In this document: positions 9,258 through 18,659 of the stretch, one piece after another
Numbering within the stretch: position 1 is the stretch's first letter
How the letters are laid out: every line of letters begins with the position of its first letter
Assembly: GCF_039349365.1 (NCBI RefSeq)
Contig: NZ_CP134977.1
Coordinates: 388,414-422,485, forward strand
Length of the DNA stretch: 34,072 nucleotides
Source of the DNA: Buchnera aphidicola (Shivaphis celti)
Lineage (GTDB): Bacteria; Pseudomonadota; Gammaproteobacteria; Enterobacterales; Enterobacteriaceae
Direction of reading: 5' to 3'
Translations under genes and position numbers: made by a program
The notes under the pieces: generated by a model
The model's database searches: none
The model's input: the letters and a program-made list of their open reading frames with translations, nothing else
What the model was told of the DNA's origin: nothing

Positions 9258-9800
9258 ATGATCAATAAAAATAATTTAATATGGATAGATCTAGAAATGA
9301 CTGGATTAAATCCAAATATTCATAAAATAATTGAAATTGCTACAGTTATTACCACTCAACAATTAAATATACTATCCGTTGGTCCATCAATCCCTATATA
9401 TCAAAATAAAAAAATCATTGGACTAATGAACAACTGGAATAAAACAATACACAAAAAAAACAATTTATTAAACAAAATAAAAAATAGCCAATACCAAGAA
9501 ATAGATGCTGAAAACGAAACTTTAAATTTTATTAAACAATGGGTACCATATCAATGCTCTCCAATGTGTGGAAATACAATTAGTCAAGACAGAAGATTTT
9601 TAGTAAAATATATGCCAAGACTTGCATCTTATTTTCATTATCGACATATCGATGTCAGTACTCTATCAGAATTAGCCAAACGATGGAATCCAAAAATATT
9701 AAAACTACTTAAAAAAAATAATAAACATACAGCATTATTTGATATTTATGATTCTATTAATGAACTTAAATTTTACAAAAAAAAATTTATAAAAAAATAA
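9258..9800 (+). CDS. orn: oligoribonuclease
   Basis: Orn degrades 2-5-nt RNA fragments to mononucleotides, the last step of mRNA turnover. Motifs of the DEDDh 3'-5' exonuclease family are visible: WIDLEMTGL with two metal-binding acidic residues, SQDRRF, DVSTLSELAKRW, and HTALFDIYDS with the catalytic His and the final Asp five residues later. The start at 9258 gives 180 residues (E. coli 181) and aligns at NNLIWIDLEMTGL; an in-frame start at 9222 would add 12 unrelated residues. It lies between ibpA and tRNA-Gly on the same strand. Confidence 0.96.
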   Translation: MINKNNLIWIDLEMTGLNPNIHKIIEIATVITTQQLNILSVGPSIPIYQNKKIIGLMNNWNKTIHKKNNLLNKIKNSQYQEIDAENETLNFIKQWVPYQCSPMCGNTISQDRRFLVKYMPRLASYFHYRHIDVSTLSELAKRWNPKILKLLKKNNKHTALFDIYDSINELKFYKKKFIKK

Positions 9801-9886
9801 AAAAAAAAATAATTCATTAAATTGATTGATTTATATATTGCAGTTTATTGAAATTGTGATATATTATATTAATATGATTACAAATT

Positions 9887-9959
9887 GCGGGAATAGCTCA
9901 GTTGGTAGAGCGCAACCTTGCCAAGGTTGAGGTCACGGGTTCGAACCCCGTTTCCCGCT
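9887..9959 (+). tRNA. tRNA-Gly (anticodon GCC)
   Basis: A 73-nt cloverleaf has acceptor GCGGGAA/TTCCCGC, D-arm AGCTCAGTTGG, anticodon arm ACCTTGCCAAGGT with anticodon GCC, T-arm ACGGGTTCGAACCCCGT (one G-C bulge-free stem) and discriminator T. It is almost identical to E. coli glyV/W/X/Y. No CCA is encoded. It lies beside orn, near where the E. coli glyVXY cluster also lies. Confidence 0.98.
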
Positions 9960-10003
9960 TAAAATCATGTAAAACAATAACAAAATTGATCATTAAAAAT
10001 ATA

Positions 10004-10210
10004 CTACACTATAGAAAACTTTTTATTGAATTGTTCAATACGTCCTCCTTGACTTATGACCCTTTGTTTCCCAGTATAGAAAGGATGGCATTTAAAACAT
10101 ACATCAACATTTAAATTTTTTTTATTTAATGTAGAAAATATATTTATTATATTTCCACATGCGCAGTTTATTATCATTTTTTTATATTTTGGGTGAATTT
10201 CTTTTTTCAT
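10004..10210 (-). CDS. rpmE: 50S ribosomal protein L31 (zinc-binding form)
   Basis: L31 bridges the 50S central protuberance and the 30S head. The 68 residues match E. coli (70). The zinc ligands of the C+ form are kept: Cys16 and Cys18 in CACGN, and two cysteines in [15 protein letters not shown]. The C-terminus reads [13 protein letters not shown]. This is the only minus-strand gene between pgi and epmA; it converges on tRNA-Gly and diverges from hslV. Confidence 0.98.
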   Translation of the reverse strand: MKKEIHPKYKKMIINCACGNIINIFSTLNKKNLNVDVCFKCHPFYTGKQRVISQGGRIEQFNKKFSIV

Positions 10211-10375
10211 GTGAAAATCCTTTATAGTAAAATTTTAAATAAATAATTAAATTATAAAATAACTTGAACTTTTATAAATAAACAATATACAATTATCTAA
10301 CATATAAAAAATTATATGTAAAATTTAATAAAATAAATATATTAAATTATCATATTATACAAAAGAGACTGATTT

Positions 10376-10906
10376 ATGACAACAATATTAAGCATTAGGT
10401 TAAAAAATAAAGTTGTAATGGGTGGTGACGGACAAGCAACTTTAGGTAATACAATTATGAAAAAAAACGTTAATAAAATACGGTCTCTATATAATAACAA
10501 AATAATTTCAGGATTTGCAGGAAGCACAGCAGATGCTTTCACATTATTTGAACTATTTGAAAAAAAACTTGATACGTATCAAGGACAATTAAAAAAATCT
10601 GCAATAGCACTAGCAAAAGATTGGCGTAGTGATAAAATACTAAGAAAGTTAGAGGCAATTATAGGAGTAGTAGATAAAAACATTTCTTTAATAATTACAG
10701 GAAATGGTGATGTTATAGAACCAGAAAATGATATTATCGCAATTGGATCAGGCGGATCATATGCGCAAGCTGCTGCTTACGCATTATTAAAACATTCCAC
10801 ACTAGAAGCACGAAACATTGTTAAAAATGCACTAAATATTGCAGCTAATATATGCATATATACTAACCATAATTTTGTCATCAAAGAACTACATTCGGAA
10901 AAATAA
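10376..10906 (+). CDS. hslV: HslV, peptidase subunit of the HslUV protease
   Basis: HslV forms a double hexameric ring of N-terminal-threonine peptidases, fed by the HslU unfoldase. The 176 residues equal E. coli. Removal of Met1 exposes the catalytic Thr in [43 protein letters not shown] and [13 protein letters not shown] follow. hslU starts 15 nt downstream with its own AAAAGGA, so they form an operon. In E. coli the pair is heat-inducible; upstream only a weak CTTGAA element is seen here. Confidence 0.98.
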   Translation: MTTILSIRLKNKVVMGGDGQATLGNTIMKKNVNKIRSLYNNKIISGFAGSTADAFTLFELFEKKLDTYQGQLKKSAIALAKDWRSDKILRKLEAIIGVVDKNISLIITGNGDVIEPENDIIAIGSGGSYAQAAAYALLKHSTLEARNIVKNALNIAANICIYTNHNFVIKELHSEK

Positions 10907-10920
10907 AAGGATTATTTTTT

Positions 10921-12243
10921 ATGCCAACTATGTCTCCTCAAGAAATAGTGAAAGAACTTGATAAATTTATCGTTGGACAAGAAAAAGCAAAACGAGCAGT
11001 AGCAGTAGCATTAAGAAATCGCTGGAGAAGAATGCAATTACCAAAACATTTACAAAAAGAAATTACACCAAAAAATATACTTATGATTGGTCCAACAGGA
11101 GTAGGAAAAACAGAAATTGCACGAAGACTAGCAAAACTAGCACAATCACCATTTATCAAAGTTGAAGCAACAAAATTTACTGAAGTTGGTTATGTAGGAA
11201 AAGAAGTAGATTCTATTATTCGTGATTTAATTGATATTGCTATCAAAACTATAAAAAAAAAAAAAATTAAACAAAACAAATTCAAAGCAAAAGAAATAGC
11301 AGAAAAAAGAATATTAAATATTTTAATTCCAACAATTAAAGAAGAAAATAATACAATCAAAAAACCTACAAAAACTTTACAAGCATTTCATGAAAAATTA
11401 AAAAATGGAGAACTAAATGAAAAAGAAATTGAAATTGATTTAAAAAATCAACCTATGGGAATAGAAATTATGGCACCACCAGGAATGGAAGAACTCACTA
11501 ATCAAGTACAACTATTATTCCAAAATTTAAATCAAAACAAAAAAACTAAGAAAAAATTGAAAATAAAAGATGCAATGAAAATATTATGCGAAGAAGAATC
11601 TATTAAATTATTAAATCTTGAGGATATAAAAAAAGAAGCTATTCAAGCAGTAGAACAAAATGGAATTGTATTTATCGATGAATTAGATAAAATATGTAAA
11701 AAAAGAGGAACATCAGGATTAGATGTTTCCAGAGAAGGAGTACAAAGAGATTTACTACCATTAATTGAAGGTTGTTCTATATCAACAAAATATGGATTTA
11801 TTAAAACAGATCATATTTTATTTATCACATCCGGAGCATTTCAGGTATCAGAACCATCAGATTTAATACCAGAATTACAGGGAAGATTACCAATTCGAGT
11901 AGAATTACATGCATTAAACATAAACGATTTTGAAAAGATACTTATTGAACCAAAAGCAGCTCTTATTACTCAATATGTTGAACTTATGAAAACAGAAGGA
12001 ATTTCAATAAAATTCACAAAAAATGGGATATATAAAATTGCAGAATCTGCTTGGAAAATGAATGAAAAAATTGAAAATATTGGAGCAAGACGACTATATA
12101 CAATCTTAGAATGTTTAATGGAAGATATTTCATTTTCTGCAGATGAAATGCAAGAAAAAGTCATTAATATAGATTCTAATTATGTTAGCAAACACTTAGA
12201 TCAACTGATTTTAAATGAAGACCTAAATCGTTTTATCTTATAA
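10921..12243 (+). CDS. hslU: HslU, ATPase/unfoldase subunit of the HslUV protease
   Basis: HslU unfolds substrates and threads them into HslV. The 440 residues match E. coli (443). Seen are Walker [12 protein letters not shown] (Lys63), the pore loop GYVG at 90-93, a lysine-rich intermediate I-domain (about 110-235), Walker [10 protein letters not shown], sensor/arginine blocks GRLPIRVEL and IGARRLYT, and the C-terminal DLNRFIL that docks between HslV subunits. A run of 14 A (11253-11266) encodes a poly-lysine stretch in the I-domain and is a potential slippage site. Confidence 0.98.
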   Translation: MPTMSPQEIVKELDKFIVGQEKAKRAVAVALRNRWRRMQLPKHLQKEITPKNILMIGPTGVGKTEIARRLAKLAQSPFIKVEATKFTEVGYVGKEVDSIIRDLIDIAIKTIKKKKIKQNKFKAKEIAEKRILNILIPTIKEENNTIKKPTKTLQAFHEKLKNGELNEKEIEIDLKNQPMGIEIMAPPGMEELTNQVQLLFQNLNQNKKTKKKLKIKDAMKILCEEESIKLLNLEDIKKEAIQAVEQNGIVFIDELDKICKKRGTSGLDVSREGVQRDLLPLIEGCSISTKYGFIKTDHILFITSGAFQVSEPSDLIPELQGRLPIRVELHALNINDFEKILIEPKAALITQYVELMKTEGISIKFTKNGIYKIAESAWKMNEKIENIGARRLYTILECLMEDISFSADEMQEKVINIDSNYVSKHLDQLILNEDLNRFIL

Positions 12244-12291
12244 AATAAAATTTTAAATTGAAATTTAAAAAAATATTTTTATATTTTATTC

Positions 12292-12297
12292 AAGGAA
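12292..12297 (+). promoter_or_regulatory. Shine-Dalgarno site fixing the fpr start
   Basis: AAGGAA lies 5 nt before the ATG at 12303. The reading frame is open upstream to a TTG at 12258, but this site and the E. coli alignment favour 12303. Confidence 0.7.
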
Positions 12298-12302
12298 TAT
12301 TA

Positions 12303-13052
12303 ATGGTAATATGGAAAACGGCAAAAATCATTAAAAAAAAAAAATGGACTAAAAGATTATTTAGCATCATTTTACATGCTGATATTTCTCCTTTCCTTGC
12401 AGGACAATTTGCAAAACTTGCTATACTGCAAAAAAACAATAAATACATTAAAAGAGTATATTCATATGTAAATCCTCCAAAAAGCAAAAATCTTGAATTT
12501 TTTATTACACACATTCCAAATGGAATAATGTCCAAATTGTTATACAAATTAATTCCTGGTGACGAAATACTAATTTCTAAACAATCATCAGGGTTTTTCA
12601 CTATATATGAAATTCCAAAATGTGAAATATTATGGATGTTTGCTACTGGAACAGCAATAGGTCCATTTTGTTCTATTTTACAAGATGGATCTAAATTAGA
12701 TCAATTTGAAAAAATAATAATAATATACGCAGTAAAATATACAGAAGAACTCATATACCTTCCCTTAATAAAAAATATTCAAAAAAAATATGAAAAAAAA
12801 ATTATAATTCAAACTATTACTAGTCAAGAAAAAAATTCTTCTTCGTTACAGGGAAGAATTCCAACACTACTAAAAAATCAATTAATCGAAACAACAGTAG
12901 GACATATTCTGCATCCACAAACATCTCATGTTATGTTATGCGGAAATCCTGCTATGGTAAAAGAAACACAAAATTATTTAATTAAACATAGAAATTTAAA
13001 AAAACATTTAAGGAGATCCCCAGGAAATATCAGTAGCGAAAATTATTGGTAA
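12303..13052 (+). CDS. fpr: ferredoxin/flavodoxin-NADP+ reductase
   Basis: Fpr is an FAD enzyme that moves electrons between NADPH and flavodoxin or ferredoxin; it can supply the Isc ferredoxin encoded at 28753. With the start at 12303 it has 249 residues (E. coli 248). Visible are the FAD-binding AGQFAKL and RVYSYVNPP, the NADP-binding ATGTAIGPF, YAVKYTEELIYLPL, HVMLCGNPAMV and the C-terminal aromatic NYW over the flavin. It follows hslU by 60 nt and converges on epmA with only 17 bp between stops. Confidence 0.96.
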   Translation: MVIWKTAKIIKKKKWTKRLFSIILHADISPFLAGQFAKLAILQKNNKYIKRVYSYVNPPKSKNLEFFITHIPNGIMSKLLYKLIPGDEILISKQSSGFFTIYEIPKCEILWMFATGTAIGPFCSILQDGSKLDQFEKIIIIYAVKYTEELIYLPLIKNIQKKYEKKIIIQTITSQEKNSSSLQGRIPTLLKNQLIETTVGHILHPQTSHVMLCGNPAMVKETQNYLIKHRNLKKHLRRSPGNISSENYW

Positions 13053-13069
13053 ATATGTAAAATAAAATG

Positions 13070-14029
13070 TTAACAACTTTTATCATCAAAGGAAATTATT
13101 TCTTTAATAGAACATACATTTAACAAAATCATCACAATTCTATCTAAACCAATCGCTACTCCTGAACAATCAGGCATATAAATACTACGTAATGAACTTA
13201 TAAAACGTTGATCAATACAACGTTTTTTTAAATTACGATACACTCGCAAATTATTTTCATGATTGAACCTTCTATACTGTTCGTCTGCGTCAATTAATTC
13301 ACAAAATCCATTTCCTATTTCAATTCCCTTAAAAAATATTTCAAAACGATCCGCAATACGTAAATCATACTGATTAATTTTTGCAAGTAAGGCTTGTTGA
13401 AAAGGGTAATGGTATATAAAAATTGGTCTGTATAATCCTAATTTTTTTTCAATAAAAATATTAAAAATTATACTTAATAAATCAGAAATATTATTTTCTT
13501 TATGAATTAAATGTTTATGACCATGATTATATAAAATAGAATTTAGCTCTTGAATATCAGTTGATAATGGATTAATATTCAAAAATTTCATAAAAATATC
13601 TTCATAAGAAGATTTATCAGAATATAATATATGAAAAATATTATTTAAAAATATTTCAATCAATTCTATCATATCAAACATATTATAAAATGGTTGATAC
13701 CATTCTAATATTGTAAATTCTGTATTATGTAACTTACCATATTCATTATCTCGAAAGGCATGACAAATTTGATACATTGGACCAAAACCATCCGACAATA
13801 ATCGTTTCATATGATATTCTGGACTTGTTATTAACCATAACGTACTTTTTAAATCATCTTGTTTATTATCCATAATTACTTGTAATGGAAATAAATGCAA
13901 ATCAGTAACCGTATATTTTGTTAATGCAGGTGTTTCTATTTCAACGATATTTTTTTGAAAAAAAAAATTACGAACTTTAGAAAGAAAATTTGACCTTTTG
14001 TATAATCGATAAATAAATTTAGTATCCAT
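13070..14029 (-). CDS. epmA: elongation factor P beta-lysylation enzyme EpmA
   Basis: EpmA (PoxA/GenX/YjeA), a truncated class-II lysyl-tRNA synthetase paralog without an anticodon domain, attaches (R)-beta-lysine to EF-P, which helps ribosomes through polyproline. Motif 2 is seen in SPEYHMKRLL and CHAFRDNEYGKLHNTEFTILEWY, and motif 3 in CSGVAIGLDRIVMIL; GIEIGNGFCELIDADEQYRRF is characteristic. The start at 14029 has GGA 8 nt upstream; an ATG three codons earlier (14038) is also possible. It lacks about five residues at the N-terminus compared with E. coli. The partner genes efp and epmB are not in the window. Confidence 0.94.
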   Translation of the reverse strand: MDTKFIYRLYKRSNFLSKVRNFFFQKNIVEIETPALTKYTVTDLHLFPLQVIMDNKQDDLKSTLWLITSPEYHMKRLLSDGFGPMYQICHAFRDNEYGKLHNTEFTILEWYQPFYNMFDMIELIEIFLNNIFHILYSDKSSYEDIFMKFLNINPLSTDIQELNSILYNHGHKHLIHKENNISDLLSIIFNIFIEKKLGLYRPIFIYHYPFQQALLAKINQYDLRIADRFEIFFKGIEIGNGFCELIDADEQYRRFNHENNLRVYRNLKKRCIDQRFISSLRSIYMPDCSGVAIGLDRIVMILLNVCSIKEIISFDDKSC

Positions 14030-14092
14030 CAATATCATCCAAAAGTAAAAAATTTATTTAAAAATATTAACAGATAAATTAATATAAATAAA

Positions 14093-15382
14093 TTAATTAA
14101 TAAAATTAAAATAATTGATCTTTGGTAATTCATATTTAGATAAAATTACCGATGTTTTAGCACCAAAGTTTTTATAATCAATCAAAAAATCATTTTTATT
14201 TACTTTAGTTAATTTTCCTAAGTAAGTTACTGTCAAATGAATTCTATGGTCCTTAATATTATTAATTGTATAAAAAACAGTACATTTTTCTGGACTAAAA
14301 TTTGATATTTTTTTTGCATGATAAAATATTTCTAAACATGGTCTACTTGTTAAATCATTTTTAAAACATGTAAAAATTAATTTTCTTAAAAAGATATCAG
14401 GAATATTTTTTTTAAAATTAATATACATAATACGATTTTCTTGATGGGAAAAATTTCTCCCATCAATGATAATATTTATTGGAAAAATAATACCATGACG
14501 CATATTAATCACATTTTTAGCATCATGAAATATTTTTTTACTAAACAAAACAGTGCTATGTAATTGATTAACAGATTTTAAAGAAACCCAACAAATTTCT
14601 TTAATATTTTTTCTCAAATCATTAATTTTTTTCACAGAAATATCATTTTGCACACTTATATCTCTAGAATCAAAATGATAAAAAAAACTACCCATCATAG
14701 GAAAATCAACATAATCCGAGGTACGAAAATTAAAATTCTTTTTTAAATACTGAAAAAATAAATTTTTTTTTAAAAAAGAAGTTGGATGTTCAATATTTGA
14801 TTTTATACAATCAACCTTGTCCTGTATAAAATTTTCTATATTTTTATTAAAAGAAAAAATGTTTTTAATACAATCAACAGATCGTTTAATAGTACTACAA
14901 AATCTTGATCCATCTAAATTAGACTCAACTAAATCTATAGGATTAGGGGAAATTTTCACACAAGTAGTAACAGCTTTAGGAACAGCAAAAACCACATTTT
15001 GAATTAAATCTCCTAAAAGAGAATTATACTTTTTATCTTTTAAATCTTTATAAAAATCAAAAAAAGGAACAGAGGATAAAAAATCTTGTACATGTTTTTC
15101 ATATGAAACATTTTCATTAATTTTCCTGTTTAAAATACCGAAAAAATTTATTTTACTTATATGTTTATATACCATTTTTTTTAAAATAGTATTATGAATA
15201 TATGATATAAATTTTATTTTTGAAATCACAGGAAAAAAATTAAAAATATTTTTTTTAGAAACATGTAATATTTTTTTATTTACTTGATGAACATGACTAA
15301 TAATAGTATGGTATACACAATGTTGTTGAATAACAGCATTTACTGTAACATGTTGAATATTAACAGGGAAGGTAAATGACAT
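14093..15382 (-). CDS. orphan protein of unknown function, 429 residues
   Basis: I do not recognise this protein. It is a real gene by its length, the strong AAGGGAA site before its ATG, intact reading and clean spacers on both sides. It is basic and rich in Lys, Asn, Ile, Phe and Ser, with no signal peptide, no membrane segment and no nucleotide-binding or metal motif. Residues 1-35 are His/Gln-rich (NIQHVTVNAVIQQH). The only part with a conserved, less Lys-rich look is about 130-175 (VFAVPKAVTTCVKISPNP, then DLVESNLDGSRF), and the last 60 residues could form a small beta-barrel (LTVTYLGKLTKVN). Buchnera is reported to carry a few genus-specific proteins of unknown function (yba names); this may be one, which I cannot confirm. 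Confidence 0.85.
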   Translation of the reverse strand: MSFTFPVNIQHVTVNAVIQQHCVYHTIISHVHQVNKKILHVSKKNIFNFFPVISKIKFISYIHNTILKKMVYKHISKINFFGILNRKINENVSYEKHVQDFLSSVPFFDFYKDLKDKKYNSLLGDLIQNVVFAVPKAVTTCVKISPNPIDLVESNLDGSRFCSTIKRSVDCIKNIFSFNKNIENFIQDKVDCIKSNIEHPTSFLKKNLFFQYLKKNFNFRTSDYVDFPMMGSFFYHFDSRDISVQNDISVKKINDLRKNIKEICWVSLKSVNQLHSTVLFSKKIFHDAKNVINMRHGIIFPINIIIDGRNFSHQENRIMYINFKKNIPDIFLRKLIFTCFKNDLTSRPCLEIFYHAKKISNFSPEKCTVFYTINNIKDHRIHLTVTYLGKLTKVNKNDFLIDYKNFGAKTSVILSKYELPKINYFNFIN

Positions 15383-15519
15383 AATATTTTATTCCCTTAT
15401 AAATTAATGAATATTTATTGTTTATTTAAATAAAATCATATTTATTTAAATATTATAAATAAATATAAAATTATTCTTAATAATATTACATTATACCATA
15501 AAATATATATTTTAATACA

Positions 15520-16269
15520 ATGAAATATAAAATTAAAATTATTAATAAAACGAAATCAGTAAATAAAAAAAAAATAATAAATAAATGGAATTTAATTGAC
15601 GATCAATATGCTAAATTTTCGTTGATTCTCCAAGCAAATCGTATTGAATTACAAGATAATACAAATAAAAAAGAGAAAAATATATGGATAAATTTTAACT
15701 ATCAAAATTTTCAACAATATAAAAAAGATTATAAAAGAAAAATTATAAAAGCAGTAAAAATAAAAAAAAAAAAAAAAATAAATATTTTAGATGCTACTGC
15801 AGGTTTAGGAAAAGATGCTTTTATATTATTTTCACATGGATACAATATCACTATGATAGAAAGAAACCCTATTTTATCTATTTTATTAGAAGATGGATTA
15901 AAAAGAGGATTTAAAGACAAAATGATTGGTACTTTGATAAAAAAAAAAATGAAACTAATATATGCATCATCAATTAATATAAATCAAATGAACCTTCAAA
16001 AACCTGATGTAATATATATAGATCCTATGTTTCCTTCATATAAACAAAAATCATTACCTAAAAAAAATATAAAAATTATAAAAAAAATAGTAGGAAGTGA
16101 TTTAGATTCTATCAACTTGTTTCACGAATGCATGAAATTTTCTGTATATAAAATAGTAGTTAAACGACCAAAAACATCTTCATATATTTCATGTCACAAA
16201 CCAAGTTATTCAATTAAAACTAAAAAATATCGATTCGACATTTATATTAATCATAAAATAAAAATTTAA
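15520..16269 (+). CDS. rsmJ: 16S rRNA m2G1516 methyltransferase
   Basis: RsmJ (YhiQ) uses S-adenosylmethionine to methylate N2 of G1516 in 16S rRNA helix 45. The Rossmann core is clear: motif I ILDATAGLGKDAF, MIERNPILSILLEDGLKRG, then YIDPMFPSYKQKS (catalytic motif IV) and VVKRPKTSSYI, ending KKYRFDIYI, aligned end to end with E. coli (249 against 250 residues). The N-terminal third is degraded towards Lys/Asn. A run of 17 A (15762-15778), coding for lysines just before motif I, is a strong slippage site. The gene diverges from the orphan gene. Confidence 0.94.
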   Translation: MKYKIKIINKTKSVNKKKIINKWNLIDDQYAKFSLILQANRIELQDNTNKKEKNIWINFNYQNFQQYKKDYKRKIIKAVKIKKKKKINILDATAGLGKDAFILFSHGYNITMIERNPILSILLEDGLKRGFKDKMIGTLIKKKMKLIYASSININQMNLQKPDVIYIDPMFPSYKQKSLPKKNIKIIKKIVGSDLDSINLFHECMKFSVYKIVVKRPKTSSYISCHKPSYSIKTKKYRFDIYINHKIKI

Positions 16270-16300
16270 AAAAACATATATTTGATATCTAAAGCAAATC

Positions 16301-16325
16301 AAAAAAAAAAAAAAAAAAAAAAAAA
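16301..16325. repeat. 25-nt poly(A) tract between convergent genes
   Basis: Positions 16301-16325 are 25 consecutive A, the longest homopolymer in the window, between the stops of rsmJ (+) and ynfM (-). On the minus strand it is a T25 run after the ynfM stop and could help terminate that transcript. The exact count is prone to sequencing error. Confidence 0.8.
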
Positions 16326-16350
16326 TAAAAAATAAAGCATATAATTAAAT

Positions 16351-17607
16351 TTAATTACAATTTTTTTGATTTAACTTTGATATCATACGAATACCGATGA
16401 GCAATAAAGAAATAATAAAAATAGAAATTCCCATCCAATTTCCTAACGACCAAAAAATCCCACCAAAAGTTCCTAATATACTAGATCCTAAATAATAACA
16501 ACATAAATATAATGAAGATGCTTGACCTTTAGCTATAGTCGCTCGATGACCTACCCAACTACTAGAAACAGAATGTGCAGAAAAAAACCCAGTAGAAAAC
16601 ATCATTAAACCAAAAATAATTAAAATCAAAAAATCCAATTGTGTAAACACAATACCAATAATCATAATTAATAAAGAATAAATTAAAACATTTTTACGAC
16701 CATATTTTATAATAAACTCACTGGCTTTTGGAGAACTATAAGCACCAGTCAAGTATACTATAGAAAGTAATCCTATAATCATTTGATTTAATGAAAATGG
16801 AGGAATCATTAATCTATATCCTACATAATTAAATAAAGTAACAAAACTACCCATTAATATAAAACCAATAAAAAATAATATAGGTAATACACGATCTTTG
16901 CATTGTAATACAAAACTATGAAAAATTTTTCTTGGATTAAGAGAAATTCCTTGAAAATTGTTCGATTGAGGCAATAATAATAAAAATAATAAAGAACCAG
17001 TTAACGATAATAAACCAATAATAAATAAAGATCGAGACCAGGTACAATAATTAACTAAAACACTACTTAAAAATCTACCAGAAAATCCACCAATAGTATT
17101 TCCACTAATATACAAACCAATAGCAAATGGAATCACTTTAGGATGTATTTCTTCACTTAAATAAGTCATCGCTACTGCTGCAACACCACTTAATGTTAAT
17201 CCAGTTAATGTTCTCAAGAAAATAATTTCAATCCATGTATTCATAAAAGAACATAAAATTGTTAAAAAAGTAGCTAATAATAAAGAAATACTCATGACTA
17301 TTTTTCTTCCAAATGTATCTGATAAAGAACCTGTAAATAACATGCCTATTGCCATAGAAGCAGTAGCTACTGATAGAGATAAACTACTTTGCGCTGGTGA
17401 TAAATGAAATTCGCTAGAAAATGTTGGCAATATAGGTTGTACACAATATAAAATTGAAAATGTTGATAATCCAGCAGAAAAAAGTGCAAAAATTACTCTT
17501 TTAAATGTTATTGTATTTTGAAAAATATACTTTTTATTTTTGTAGCAAAGTTTAATCAATTTGTTTTTCTGATAATCATTTTGTGCATTTTTACTAAATT
17601 CAAACAA
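16351..17607 (-). CDS. ynfM: major facilitator superfamily exporter, YnfM family
   Basis: This inner-membrane transporter is a 12-helix MFS protein of 418 residues (E. coli YnfM 417) and aligns along its whole length: LFSAGLSTFSILYCVQPILP, LSDTFGRKIVMSISLLL (loop 2-3 signature), GLTLSGVAAVAMTYLSEEIHP, GLYISGNTIGGFSGR, FNYVGYRLM, and KGQASSLYLCCYYLGSS. E. coli YnfM is linked to sugar or drug efflux but its natural substrate is unclear. In a symbiont with few transporters it may export an amino acid or other product to the host; that is inference. Confidence 0.93.
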   Translation of the reverse strand: MFEFSKNAQNDYQKNKLIKLCYKNKKYIFQNTITFKRVIFALFSAGLSTFSILYCVQPILPTFSSEFHLSPAQSSLSLSVATASMAIGMLFTGSLSDTFGRKIVMSISLLLATFLTILCSFMNTWIEIIFLRTLTGLTLSGVAAVAMTYLSEEIHPKVIPFAIGLYISGNTIGGFSGRFLSSVLVNYCTWSRSLFIIGLLSLTGSLLFLLLLPQSNNFQGISLNPRKIFHSFVLQCKDRVLPILFFIGFILMGSFVTLFNYVGYRLMIPPFSLNQMIIGLLSIVYLTGAYSSPKASEFIIKYGRKNVLIYSLLIMIIGIVFTQLDFLILIIFGLMMFSTGFFSAHSVSSSWVGHRATIAKGQASSLYLCCYYLGSSILGTFGGIFWSLGNWMGISIFIISLLLIGIRMISKLNQKNCN

Positions 17608-17712
17608 AATAGCTCTCCAAATTATGTAAATTATACATTATAATAAATATTATATATAAAACACGTAAAATTACACTTTATTTTAATATTCATTAAAATG
17701 AAAAGATATAAA

Positions 17713-18573
17713 TTATACAATTAAAAATTTTTGATCAATAAATCCATCATACACATGAACAGCGGGACCACACATATATACTGAATGATTTAACCCTTTC
17801 CACAAAATACGTAACTTTCCACCAGGCAAATTAACAATTACTTGAGAATCTAATAAACCATTAGTTATTCCAAACACTACTGCAGCACAAGCTCCACTTC
17901 CACAAGCTTGTGTTTCTCCCACTCCTCGTTCATAAACACGCAAAATAACATTATTTTTAGAAACAACTTGCATAAAATTAACATTAACGCCATCTTTAAA
18001 TAAACCGCATTGATTAAAATATTTACCTATTGTATCAACATTACATTTTTTAATATTTTTTACAATAATAACACAATGTGGGTTTCCTAAAAAAACTGCG
18101 CCAAATTTAAACAACATAGTATTAATTTTTAAATTCTGTACAATTAAATTATTAGATGTACATACTTCATGTTTATTAAAATTAAACTGTGGTTTTCCCA
18201 TATCAACAATAATATTATTAGAATTCTTTATATTTAATACTAAAGAACTATAATTAGTATAAACATAAATTTCTCTTTTTTTTGTTAGATTTTTTAAATA
18301 TACAAAATATGCAAAACATCTCGCACCATTACCACATTGTGCAACTTCACATCCATCAGCATTAAAAATTCGATAATAAAAATCAAAATTCAATTTTTGA
18401 GATTTTTCTACAAACAATACTTGATCGCAACCAATTCCAAGATTACGATGAGATATTTTTTTTATTATATCTGGTGAAATATGAAAATTTTGATTGATTC
18501 TATCAAAAATAACAAAATCATTTCCTAAACCATGCATTTTTGAAAAATATATTTCTTTAGATTTATCAGACAT
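17713..18573 (-). CDS. dapF: diaminopimelate epimerase
   Basis: DapF converts LL-diaminopimelate to the meso form, used for peptidoglycan and, through LysA, for lysine supplied to the host. Both halves of the two-domain fold carry the catalytic cysteines: AQCGNGARCFAYF and QACGSGACAAVV. HGLGNDFVIFD, GNPHCVIIV and NLPGGKLRILW are also typical. The 286 residues exceed E. coli (274) because of a seven-residue N-terminal extension and short insertions. It diverges from cyaY, as dapF and cyaY also do in E. coli with yifL between. Confidence 0.97.
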   Translation of the reverse strand: MSDKSKEIYFSKMHGLGNDFVIFDRINQNFHISPDIIKKISHRNLGIGCDQVLFVEKSQKLNFDFYYRIFNADGCEVAQCGNGARCFAYFVYLKNLTKKREIYVYTNYSSLVLNIKNSNNIIVDMGKPQFNFNKHEVCTSNNLIVQNLKINTMLFKFGAVFLGNPHCVIIVKNIKKCNVDTIGKYFNQCGLFKDGVNVNFMQVVSKNNVILRVYERGVGETQACGSGACAAVVFGITNGLLDSQVIVNLPGGKLRILWKGLNHSVYMCGPAVHVYDGFIDQKFLIV

Positions 18574-18659
18574 ATATAAAATTCACATTAATTAAGAATA
18601 AAAATCATAATTATAATATAATACAATTATTCATTAATAAAAATAAATAGAATAAAAAT

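Noticed and set aside
9902..10114. 70-codon plus-strand open frame from within tRNA-Gly
   Set aside because: It begins inside a tRNA gene and runs antisense into rpmE; it is not a plausible protein.
10263..10290. CTTGAA element as a sigma-32 promoter for hslVU
   Set aside because: The -35 fits, but no CCCCAT-like -10 occurs at 11-16 bp; the best candidate, CAATATAC, matches only two or three fixed positions.
12290..12601. 103-codon open frame on the minus strand opposite fpr
   Set aside because: It overlaps the conserved flavin domain of fpr in antisense, has no homology I recognise, and is explained by low GC-codon constraints.
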